In this document: positions 31,966-39,542 of the stretch, one piece after another
How positions within the stretch are numbered: position 1 is the first letter of the stretch
Layout of the letters: every line of letters starts with the position of its first letter
Source of the DNA: Occultella gossypii
GTDB taxonomy: Bacteria > Actinomycetota > Actinomycetes > Actinomycetales > Beutenbergiaceae
NCBI RefSeq assembly: GCF_019947135.1
Contig: NZ_JAGSHT010000011.1
Span: 52,686 to 116,685 of the forward strand
Direction of reading: 5' to 3'
Length of the DNA stretch: 64,000 nucleotides
Made by a program: the position numbers and the translations under genes
Notes under the pieces: model-generated
What the model saw: only the letters and a program-made list of their open reading frames with translations
Database searches by the model: none
Told to the model about the DNA's origin: nothing

Positions 31966-33856
31966 ACCCACCACCTTGCGCGGTGCCCTGCCCGGGCTGC
32001 GCCGGACGGTCAAGCACGTCGCGCCCCACATGCGCTCCGAGCGCCCTCTGCTCGTGGGCGGGCTGGCGGCCATGTTCGCCGAGGTGCTCATGCGACTCCT
32101 CGAGCCGTGGCCGCTGAAGTTCGTGCTCGACGGCGTCATCGCCGCCAGCGGGGCCGAGATCGCCGGCGAGGCGCCGGCCAGCCTCCCTACGGTGCTGCTC
32201 CTCGCGTGCGTCGGCCTGCTGGTCGTGGTGTCGCTGCGGGCGTTCGCCTCGTATCTGATGACCATCGCGTTCGCGCTCGCCGGGAACCGCCTGCTCACCA
32301 AGATCCGCGGCCACGCGTTCACGCACCTGCAGACCCTGTCGATGGCCTTCCACGACAACTCCCGCACCGGTGACCTGGTGGCCCGGGTCACCTCCGACGT
32401 CGGCCGGCTCAAGGAGGTCGCGGTCACCGCGGCCCTACCGCTGATCGGCAACGTCGTCACCATGATCGCCATGGTCGGCGTGGTCTTCATCCTGGACGCC
32501 CCGCTCGCGCTCGTCATGATCGCGGTGCTGCCGATCTTCTTCCTCACCGGGGCACGGGTGTCCAAGCGGATCAACGGCGTGTCCCGGCAGCAGCGCAAGG
32601 CCGAGGGCGAGCTGGCTTCGATGGCCACCGAGAGCCTGTCCGCGATGCGCGTGATCCAGTCCTACTCGCTCGAGGACAAGATGAGCGGCGCGTTCGCGAG
32701 CAACAACCAGAAGACTCTCAAGGACGGTGTGAAGGCCAAGAAGCTCTCCGCCGGTCTCGAGCGCAAGACGGACGTGCTGGTCGGCCTGGCCACCGCCGCC
32801 GTGCTCTACATCGGAGCCAACCGCGTGCTCGCCGGCGCCCTCACCCCCGGTGAGCTCGTCGTCTTCATCACCTACCTGAAGGCCGCGTTCAAGCCGATGC
32901 GGGATCTGGCCAAGTACACCGGCCGGATCGCCCAGGCGGCGGCCTCTGGGGAACGGCTCGTCGACGTCCTGGAGGAGACCCCGAAGGTCGTGAACACCTC
33001 CTGGGCGCGGCACGCTCGCCGGTTCCGCGGCGACGTCTGGCTGCGCGGCGTGTGGATGTCCTACACGCCGGGTCATCCCGTGCTGCGTGGGCTCGACCTG
33101 CACGTGCGGCCCGGCGAACGGGTCGCCGTGGTCGGCCCGTCCGGGGCCGGGAAGTCCAGCATCGCGATGCTCCTGTCCCGGCTCCGGGACCCGGAGGCCG
33201 GTCAGGTCTGCATCGACGGCATCGACGTGCGGGACCTGACCCTGGAGTCCCTGCGACCCCAGATCGCGATCGTGCTCCAGGAGAGTCTGCTGTTCGCCAC
33301 CACCATCCGGGAGAACATCGCCGACGGCGCGCCCGGCACGACCGACGCGCAGGTCGAGGCGGCCGCCCGGCTCGCCGGGGCGCACGACTTCATCACCGCC
33401 ATGCCGAACGGGTACGACACCGTCGTCGGCGAACGCGGCACCACGCTCTCCGGCGGCCAGCGCCAGCGGATCGCCATCGCGCGGGCGGCGGTCCGGGACG
33501 CGCCGATCGTCATCCTCGACGAGGCCATGACCGGCCTCGACAAGGGCACCGAGGACGAGGTGATCGCGGCGATGAACCGCCTCACCGAGGGCCGCACCAC
33601 GATCATCATCACGCATGACATGGCCGCCGCCCGGGACGCCGACCGGGTGTTCTGGGTGGACGGCGGCGTGGTCACCGACTCGGGTCGCCCGGACGCGGTC
33701 CTGGGCCGGCACGTCGACCCGGCCGGAACCGGCGGTGCTCTTGTGGCGGCGTCGCCAGGGCCGCCGGAACACACGGAGCCCTCGCCGCACGCAGGGCCCA
33801 CCCGGCCTGACGCACCCACCGGACGGAAGGAGCAGCCCCTTGCTCTCACGAACTGA
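31952..33856 (+). CDS. ABC exporter, MsbA-like half-transporter (TMD + NBD)
   Basis: A 634-residue fused exporter. The membrane domain (about 25-340) has six predicted spans and AFHDNSRTGDLVARVTSDV, the coupling-helix region of type-IV exporters. The nucleotide-binding domain has Walker A GPSGAGKSS (about 395), Q-loop IVLQESLLFA, signature LSGGQRQR (about 499), Walker B IVILDEAMTGLD (about 519) and H-loop IITHD. An acidic, proline-rich tail of about 40 residues follows. The start at 31952 fits the family; the frame to 31832 lies in the previous gene. It would flip or export the glycolipid made by this operon. A homodimer is likely because only one half-transporter is encoded. Confidence 0.94.
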   Translation: MSSSKPTTLRGALPGLRRTVKHVAPHMRSERPLLVGGLAAMFAEVLMRLLEPWPLKFVLDGVIAASGAEIAGEAPASLPTVLLLACVGLLVVVSLRAFASYLMTIAFALAGNRLLTKIRGHAFTHLQTLSMAFHDNSRTGDLVARVTSDVGRLKEVAVTAALPLIGNVVTMIAMVGVVFILDAPLALVMIAVLPIFFLTGARVSKRINGVSRQQRKAEGELASMATESLSAMRVIQSYSLEDKMSGAFASNNQKTLKDGVKAKKLSAGLERKTDVLVGLATAAVLYIGANRVLAGALTPGELVVFITYLKAAFKPMRDLAKYTGRIAQAAASGERLVDVLEETPKVVNTSWARHARRFRGDVWLRGVWMSYTPGHPVLRGLDLHVRPGERVAVVGPSGAGKSSIAMLLSRLRDPEAGQVCIDGIDVRDLTLESLRPQIAIVLQESLLFATTIRENIADGAPGTTDAQVEAAARLAGAHDFITAMPNGYDTVVGERGTTLSGGQRQRIAIARAAVRDAPIVILDEAMTGLDKGTEDEVIAAMNRLTEGRTTIIITHDMAAARDADRVFWVDGGVVTDSGRPDAVLGRHVDPAGTGGALVAASPGPPEHTEPSPHAGPTRPDAPTGRKEQPLALTN

Positions 33857-35138
33857 CCGCATCCTTGCCGCGCGGGACCCGCGGCTGACCGCGCTGCCGG
33901 TCCTGCTGGACCGGGTCGCGCTGCAGGAATGGCTGAGCGACCTGCTCGGTGCGGACCTCCGGGTCACCCCTAGGTACCTGCGGTACAAGCCAGGCACGAG
34001 TTGCGTGGCCGCTGTCGAGGTCACGAGCCCGGGCACCCCCACCGCGGCGCCGCTGCCGCCGCAGCTGGCGGCGCTCCCGGCGACCCCCGCGGGCACCCGC
34101 ACCGTGATCGTGACCGCCCACGGCCCCGACGGCGTCCGCAAGCTCGGCAAGACCGTCGAGCGGGCACCGGGCGGCTCCGTCCTCGCGACCGACCAGGACC
34201 TGACCGCGATCCTGACCACCGTCGCCGCCGACCGCGACCTACCCGCCGCCGCCGCGCTGCGCGACGCGGCCCGCACCGAACGGCTGGTCCAGCGGGTGGC
34301 CGGTGACGTCGGGGGTTTGGATTCCGGCGTCGGCGTGCGCCAGCTCGCCTACAAACCGCAGCGCCGCTGGGTCGGCACGGTGCGCTCCGACGCAGGCACC
34401 GACCTACTCCTTCGGGCGTACCGACCCGACGACCTGGCCGCCACCACCGACCGCCTCCGCGCACTCGAGCGGGCCGGTGCCGCGACCCCGCGACTGCTCG
34501 GCCGGAGGACGCGGTCCGGCCTCGCGGTCCTGGAGTACCGCCAGGGCGCGGCCCTCGAGGCTTCCGCAGCCGCCGGGGACCTCGCCGCGGTCGGCGCTGC
34601 CCTTGGCGCCCTGCACGCCGCCGCGGCGAACCTCCCGACCCGCGACCCCCGGACCGACCTCTCGGCCGCGCGGCGCACCGCCCGCCAGGTGACCGTGCTG
34701 CTCCCCCACCTGCGCGCACGGATCGACGCCCTCACCGCAGCACTGTCCGCAGGCTGGTCCCGTGCCGGCGCAGGGACACCGGTGAGCCTGCACGGTGACT
34801 TCTCGCTCGACCAGGTGGTCCGGGCCGGAGACGGCGCCGTGACCCTGATCGACCTCGACCACGCCTCCCGCGGCCCGGCCGAGGTGGACGTGGCAAGCCT
34901 CGCCGCGCAGGCCGTTCTCGACGGCGCGGCGGAGCCGGAGGCGCTCATCGCCGCCATCGCGGCGGGCTACCCCGGGGCGCTGGACGCGACCCGCCTGCGC
35001 CTGCACCTCGCGGCGCAGCTGCTGCGCCGGGCCGCCGAGCCGTTCCGCGGCATGCGCGGCGACTGGGCGGAGGCGACCGAGGCCGTCCTCGCGCGGGTCG
35101 AGGATCTGGTCCGCGAACGGCTGGTGGTGGCGTCGTGA
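33840..35138 (+). CDS. Aminoglycoside-phosphotransferase-fold protein 1 of the glycan operon
   Basis: 432 residues from a TTG at 33840, chosen because GGAAGGAG is eight bases upstream and the frame is shared with no other start. The N-terminal part (about 1-150) is an unusual extra region (VALQEWLSDLLG, RVTPRYLRYKPGTSCVAAVEV). The kinase-like part follows (LLLRAYRPDD for the ATP lysine region, although Lys is not obvious). The catalytic loop is H318-G-D320-FSLD-Q325, with Gln where the family has Asn, and a second acidic site lies in LIDLDHASRGPAEVD. It is coupled to the next, related gene by a GTGA overlap. It may phosphorylate a sugar or lipid intermediate or act as a non-canonical transferase. 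Confidence 0.82.
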   Translation: MLSRTDRILAARDPRLTALPVLLDRVALQEWLSDLLGADLRVTPRYLRYKPGTSCVAAVEVTSPGTPTAAPLPPQLAALPATPAGTRTVIVTAHGPDGVRKLGKTVERAPGGSVLATDQDLTAILTTVAADRDLPAAAALRDAARTERLVQRVAGDVGGLDSGVGVRQLAYKPQRRWVGTVRSDAGTDLLLRAYRPDDLAATTDRLRALERAGAATPRLLGRRTRSGLAVLEYRQGAALEASAAAGDLAAVGAALGALHAAAANLPTRDPRTDLSAARRTARQVTVLLPHLRARIDALTAALSAGWSRAGAGTPVSLHGDFSLDQVVRAGDGAVTLIDLDHASRGPAEVDVASLAAQAVLDGAAEPEALIAAIAAGYPGALDATRLRLHLAAQLLRRAAEPFRGMRGDWAEATEAVLARVEDLVRERLVVAS

Positions 35139-36250
35139 CCGGCTCCTTCGCGCAGCTGGTCGACGACCTGCACAGCGCGGGGCACACGCTCGAGCGGGCG
35201 ATGCCACGCGAGGACGATCACGCGCTGCTGATGGTGCGCACCGATTCCGGGGCGAGCGTCGCCGGCCAGTGGTTCGCCGACCGCGACCGGGCCGACCACG
35301 TCGCCTCGGCGACGGCTCGCGGGGCGGGTGCCTCGCCGCACGTCCATCGGGTCGCCGGCCACGTCATCCTGCAGTCGGGGGGTGCCGACCGGCGCCTCCC
35401 GGGCCTCAAGGCCCTCGCCACGACGCCCGGCGCGCACCTGGTGGCGCACCGCCCGGAACGCCGCGGCGTGGTGCGGCACGAGGCCGACGGCCGCACCGTC
35501 TTCACGAAGGTGGTGCGGCCCGGCCGGGCGGCCGGCCTGGTCGACGCGCTCACCGCGGTCACCGCCGCCGGGGTGAGCACTCCCCGTGTGCTCGGCGCCG
35601 ACGAGACCACCGTGACCACCGCCGCGCTGCCGGGCCGCACGCTGCACGAGGCGCTCGCCGCACCCGACGCCGACGCCGGCTCGCTGACCCGGGTGGGCCA
35701 CGCCGTCGGGGTGGTCCTGCGCCGCCTGCACGCGGTACCGGCGCCCCCGCGCGAGGCCGTCATGCATGACGGCGCCGCCGAGATCGCGGTGACGCGGCGG
35801 TGGCTGGGGCTGGCGCAGGCGTACGGGGCGTTGCCCCGGACCGCGGCGGACCCGCTCGCGATGCTCGCCCGCGCCGAGGCCACGCTCGTGCCATGCGCGC
35901 GGCCGGTGCTGCTGCACCGCGACCTGCACGACAAGCAGCTGCTCACCGCCGGCGACGACGTCGGCATGCTCGACCTGGATCTGCTCGCCGTCGGCGACCC
36001 GGCCCTGGACCTGGCGAACCTGCTCGTGCACCTCGAGCTGCGCGCCAAGCAGGGCCTCACCACCCGGGCGCTCGCCTACGCCTGTGCCGACGGCGTGCTG
36101 CGCGGCTACCGGCCCACCGCCGTCGAGCGGACCACCCTGCCGGGCTACGCCCTGGCGACCCGGCTGCGGCTGCTCGCCGTGTACGCCTTCCGACCCGAAA
36201 GCACGGACGCCGCGACGAGCGTCCTCGACGACCCCTGGGAGTTCTCATGA
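35135..36250 (+). CDS. Aminoglycoside-phosphotransferase-fold protein 2 of the glycan operon
   Basis: 371 residues from a GTG overlapping the previous stop. The kinase fold is recognisable: TVFTKVVRPG (Lys candidate for ATP), PGRTLHEALA, and catalytic loop H261-R-D263-LHDK-Q268 followed by GMLDLDLLAVGDPALDLANLLVHLELR. As in its neighbour, Gln replaces the metal-binding Asn. Both genes precede UDP-glucose dehydrogenase with ATGA coupling, so they probably act in the same pathway. An origin by divergence from a common ancestor is plausible but the two are not close copies. Confidence 0.82.
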   Translation: MTGSFAQLVDDLHSAGHTLERAMPREDDHALLMVRTDSGASVAGQWFADRDRADHVASATARGAGASPHVHRVAGHVILQSGGADRRLPGLKALATTPGAHLVAHRPERRGVVRHEADGRTVFTKVVRPGRAAGLVDALTAVTAAGVSTPRVLGADETTVTTAALPGRTLHEALAAPDADAGSLTRVGHAVGVVLRRLHAVPAPPREAVMHDGAAEIAVTRRWLGLAQAYGALPRTAADPLAMLARAEATLVPCARPVLLHRDLHDKQLLTAGDDVGMLDLDLLAVGDPALDLANLLVHLELRAKQGLTTRALAYACADGVLRGYRPTAVERTTLPGYALATRLRLLAVYAFRPESTDAATSVLDDPWEFS

Positions 36251-37626
36251 CCACGACGATCAGCGTGATCGGCACCGGATACCTCGGCGCCACCCACGCC
36301 GCCTGCATGGCCGAGCTCGGCTTCGCCGTCATCGGCGTCGACACCGACCCCGCGAAGATCGCCGACCTGAGCGCCGGGCGGCTGCCGTTCTACGAGCCCG
36401 GGCTACCCGAGCTGTTGCGCGCCCACACCGACGGCGGGGCGCTGCGGTTCACGACCTCGATCGCCGAGGCCGCCGATGCCGACGTGCACTTCCTGTGTGT
36501 GGGCACGCCCCAGCGAGCCGACGGCCTGGGCGCGGACACCACGCACGTACGCGCCGCCGTCGCCGGTCTCGTCCCGCACCTGCGACGGGACGCGCTGATC
36601 GTCGGCAAATCGACCGTGCCGGTCGGCACCGCGCACGAGCTGCAGGCCGTAGCGGACGCCCTCGCGCCCGAGGGGGTTCGGGTCGAGATCGCCTGGAACC
36701 CCGAATTCCTGCGGGAGGGCCGCTCGGTCGAGGACACCCTGCGCCCGGACCGGCTCGTCCTCGGCGTCACCAGCGAGGCCGCGGAGCAGACCCTGCGCAC
36801 GGTGTACAAGCGCGCCATCGGCGCCGGGACCCCGGTGGTGGTGACCGACCTGGTCAGCGCCGAGCTGGTGAAGGTCTCCGCGAACGCGTTCCTGGCGACG
36901 AAGATCTCCTTCATCAACGCCGTCGCCGAACTGTGCGAGGCCACCGGCGGCGACGTCACCGACGTGTCCCGGGCGCTCGGTCACGACGCCCGGATCGGGC
37001 ACGCCTTCCTGAAGGCCGGGCTCGGCTTCGGCGGCGGCTGCCTGCCCAAGGACATCCGCGCCATGATGGCGCGCGCCGGCGAGCTCGGGGTGGATCAGGC
37101 ACTGACCTTCCTGCGCGAGGTCGACGACATCAACATGCGCCGCCGCCACCGGGTGGTCGAGATGGCCACCGACGAGCTCGGCGGCAGCCTCCTCGGGCGC
37201 AGGGTCGCCGTGCTCGGTGCCGCGTTCAAGCCGCTCACCGACGATGTCCGCGACTCCCCCGCGCTGAACGTGGCCGCCCAGTTGCAGCTGCGCGGTGCCC
37301 AGGTGCGCGTCTACGACCCGCAGGCGATGGACAACGCTCGGGCCGTGTTCCCGACGCTGGCGTACGCGGACTCGGCGGCCGACGCGCTCGCCGGCGCCGA
37401 TCTGGTGCTGCTGCTCACCGAGTGGTCGGAGTTCCTCGAACTGGACCCCGCACAGGCCGGTGACCTCGTGGCGCAGCGCCGCGTGATCGACGGCCGCAAC
37501 GCCCTCGACACCGACGCCTGGCGGCGGGCCGGCTGGAGCTACCGCGGGCTGGGCCGGCCGCGGATGGAGCCGATCGTCGAATCGGCTGCCCCGGTGGCAG
37601 CGACAGAGCTGGAACTCGTCGGCTGA
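36247..37626 (+). CDS. ugd: UDP-glucose 6-dehydrogenase
   Basis: A 459-residue enzyme that oxidises UDP-glucose to UDP-glucuronate with two NAD. The NAD motif is GTGYLG (9-14); PEFLREG, ELVKVSANAFLATKISFIN and the catalytic cysteine C265 in GFGGGCLPKD follow, with the C-terminal UDP-binding domain (LGAAFKPLTDDVRDSPA, VYDPQAMDNA). ATGA couples it to the preceding gene. It is the last gene of the operon and provides UDP-glucuronate, implying a uronic-acid residue in the product. Confidence 0.96.
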   Translation: MTTTISVIGTGYLGATHAACMAELGFAVIGVDTDPAKIADLSAGRLPFYEPGLPELLRAHTDGGALRFTTSIAEAADADVHFLCVGTPQRADGLGADTTHVRAAVAGLVPHLRRDALIVGKSTVPVGTAHELQAVADALAPEGVRVEIAWNPEFLREGRSVEDTLRPDRLVLGVTSEAAEQTLRTVYKRAIGAGTPVVVTDLVSAELVKVSANAFLATKISFINAVAELCEATGGDVTDVSRALGHDARIGHAFLKAGLGFGGGCLPKDIRAMMARAGELGVDQALTFLREVDDINMRRRHRVVEMATDELGGSLLGRRVAVLGAAFKPLTDDVRDSPALNVAAQLQLRGAQVRVYDPQAMDNARAVFPTLAYADSAADALAGADLVLLLTEWSEFLELDPAQAGDLVAQRRVIDGRNALDTDAWRRAGWSYRGLGRPRMEPIVESAAPVAATELELVG

Positions 37627-37689
37627 CGCGGCCCGGCACTGTCGGACAGGGCGTTCCGGCTGGGCGAGAGCATGTGCTTCATGGGTCCG

Positions 37690-38118
37690 TCAGCTCGTGG
37701 GCCTCTCCCAGCGGACGCCCGGGAAACGATCGAAGTCGGAGTCGTAGGACACCACTGTGGCGCGATGTTCGATCGCCAGGGCAGCCAGATGGCCGTCGGT
37801 GACCAGGTTGCCGGTCGCGTTCGTCTGACTCAAGAGGTCCGAGAGGACTGTCGCATGCCGGGCGGTCGGTTGCACGATCTGTGCACTGGGCTGCGCCAGC
37901 CAGGCGGATACCTGGGCGGCGGCCTGTTCGATGGTCGCCGGTCGGGGGAAGAGTCCGGGCTTCGTCGCGAGCCGGATGAAGGCCAGCATCGGCACCCACG
38001 CGAATCCGACGGTGGCGGCGCCAGTCAGAGCGCCGTCCAGCCAGACGCGTGACTCGAGGTGACGGTCAGCGTCCGTGTTGTACGCGTACAACAGCACGTT
38101 GGCGTCGACGAGCTTCAT
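37690..38118 (-). CDS. vapC: PIN-domain toxin, VapC-like
   Basis: A 142-residue PIN-fold ribonuclease. Acidic metal ligands are in MKLVDANVLLYAY (D5), a Glu in the HLESRVWLDG segment, VTDGHLAALA and VSYDSDFDRFPGV, the usual four-acid arrangement. It overlaps the antitoxin gene by 4 bases (ATGA). It should cleave tRNA or other RNA when free of the antitoxin. It is convergent with the ugd operon. Confidence 0.93.
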   Translation of the reverse strand: MKLVDANVLLYAYNTDADRHLESRVWLDGALTGAATVGFAWVPMLAFIRLATKPGLFPRPATIEQAAAQVSAWLAQPSAQIVQPTARHATVLSDLLSQTNATGNLVTDGHLAALAIEHRATVVSYDSDFDRFPGVRWERPTS

Positions 38119-38372
38119 CTACCGGCACGCAGCTTGGCGATCGTGTCAGCGTCGTCGAGTTCGGATGCGACCTGGAGCGCGCGGTCGAGATCGACGATCG
38201 GCCTTCCAAGGGAAACGGAAGAGGTCGAGAAGTCGACTCGCGGAACATCCGAGGCCGGCACTCCCGCGCGCACCGCATCGTTGAGAGCGCGTTTGAAGGA
38301 GACACCCTCCCTGGCCATTCGCTCACGCAGCATCTGCTCGACATCGGAGTCGAGAGTCACGGTCGTTCGCAT
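38115..38372 (-). CDS. vapB: Ribbon-helix-helix antitoxin, VapB-like
   Basis: 85 residues. The N-terminus MRTTVTLDSDVEQMLRERM is a ribbon-helix-helix motif, followed by SFKRALNDAVRAGV; the C-terminal part would neutralise the PIN toxin. The start lies one base from a large palindrome (38374-38414) and has no Shine-Dalgarno sequence, so a very short or absent leader is likely. Together with the toxin it should repress its own promoter. Confidence 0.92.
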   Translation of the reverse strand: MRTTVTLDSDVEQMLRERMAREGVSFKRALNDAVRAGVPASDVPRVDFSTSSVSLGRPIVDLDRALQVASELDDADTIAKLRAGR

Positions 38373-38373
38373 G

Positions 38374-38414
38374 TTGACAGCATAGCATCATCGTCAGTGA
38401 TGCCATGCTGTCAA
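38374..38414 (-). promoter_or_regulatory. vapBC autoregulatory operator and promoter
   Basis: A 17-bp inverted repeat, TTGACAGCATAGCATCA and TGATGCCATGCTGTCAA, with a 7-base spacer and a single mismatch. On the minus strand the outer arm supplies a -35 TTGACA, and GATGAT 16 bases further is a candidate -10. The antitoxin ATG is one base beyond the palindrome. Confidence 0.8.
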
Positions 38415-38463
38415 GGTGAGCCAAGGGCGCTGGGTGGGAGCCGCAGGAATGCTCGAGCCATGG

Positions 38464-39345
38464 CTACCGGCGGCGCTGGCAGCGGCCGCACCAGTACAGG
38501 GTGCGGCCGGCGAGAGGCTTCGAACGGACCTTGGCGCCGCAGACCAGACAGGGCTCGCCGGTGCGCTTGTACAGGAAGAACCGCCGCTCGAAGTGGTCGC
38601 CGAGTTTCTCCCCGGTGAGGTCCGCGGTCTCCGCCGGCACCTGACCGGCGGCGATCTCCGCCTGGGCCGCGGCGATCTGGTCGTCCATCGTGAGGATCTG
38701 GTGGTAGACCACGCCGAGCGGCAGCATCAGCACCAGGTCATCCCAGATCGCCCGCCAGGTGGACCGGCGGATCTCCTTGCCCGGGCGCATCGGGTCCACC
38801 CGGTGCCGGAACAGCACCTCGCACCGGTACACGTTCCCGACCCCGGCCACCACCGCCTGGTCCATGAGCAGCTCGGCGATGGGCCGGGTGCTGCGGCTCA
38901 GCTTCGCCCACCCGAGGTCCGGGTCCGCGTCGGGACGCAACGGGTCCGGGCCGAGCCTGCGGGTGAAGGTGGCGATCTCGTCGGCGGTGACGAGCGCGCA
39001 GGTCATGGGCCCGCGCAGGTCCGCGACGTGCCCGTCGCCCGTGATCCGCAGCCGCACGGCGCCGGTGGCCGGGATGTCCTCGGGGTCGGCGCCGCGCAGG
39101 TCCTCGGGCAACGGCACCACGGGGAACAACCCGATCAGGCCGAGGTGCACGTGCAGCCAGGCGTCGCCGTCGAACTCCACGAACAGGTTCTTGCCCCACG
39201 CGCCGGCCTCCACCAGGGCCCGCCGGTCGAGGACCTGCGCGCCGCCGGCGAACCGGCCCTGTGGGCTCGTCACCCGCACCGGCCCACCGGCGAACGCGCG
39301 GTTCAACCGGCCCGCGAGGGCGTGGATGGTGTGGCCTTCGGGCAC
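38464..39345 (-). CDS. nei: Fpg/Nei-family DNA glycosylase (endonuclease VIII type)
   Basis: A 293-residue bifunctional glycosylase/AP lyase. The GTG at 39345 is chosen because GGGAG is upstream and because it exposes the N-terminal catalytic proline (PEGHTIHALAGRLN), with Glu3. The helix-two-turn-helix has QAVVAGVGNVYRCEVLF. A zinc finger closes the protein: CLVC ... WCGRC (Cys-x2-Cys-x16-Cys-x2-Cys). It removes oxidised pyrimidines. The longer frame to 39837 crosses the divergent EF-G-like gene and is a shadow. Confidence 0.95.
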   Translation of the reverse strand: MPEGHTIHALAGRLNRAFAGGPVRVTSPQGRFAGGAQVLDRRALVEAGAWGKNLFVEFDGDAWLHVHLGLIGLFPVVPLPEDLRGADPEDIPATGAVRLRITGDGHVADLRGPMTCALVTADEIATFTRRLGPDPLRPDADPDLGWAKLSRSTRPIAELLMDQAVVAGVGNVYRCEVLFRHRVDPMRPGKEIRRSTWRAIWDDLVLMLPLGVVYHQILTMDDQIAAAQAEIAAGQVPAETADLTGEKLGDHFERRFFLYKRTGEPCLVCGAKVRSKPLAGRTLYWCGRCQRRR

Positions 39346-39493
39346 GATGCTCCCAGGGTCTTCGAGGTCGCCGGGCTCAACCGTATGCCACGGCGTGGAT
39401 CCACCGAGCGCACCGCTGCGCCGGTGGCGGGTGCCGTCGGCCGTGCCGCGAATGGCCGCCCGCGGCATCTGCCGGGACGTGCCGTGCGGGTCT

Positions 39494-39499
39494 AGCATC
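39494..39499 (+). promoter_or_regulatory. Probable -10 of the EF-G-like gene
   Basis: TAGCAT with an upstream CTGCCG -35-like hexamer at about 18 bases; the leader would be about 38 bases. The exact position is read by eye and may be off by a base. Confidence 0.4.
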
Positions 39500-39542
39500 G
39501 AAAGGCCCCGGCGTCCCGAGCCGAACGGACAGGCAGACAGAT

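Noticed and set aside
37639..37649. CTGTCGGACAG hairpin after ugd
   Set aside because: Five-base stem with a one-base loop cannot form a stable terminator.
38416..39495. Plus-strand frame opposite nei
   Set aside because: The minus strand has the complete Fpg/Nei signature with zinc finger; this frame has none.
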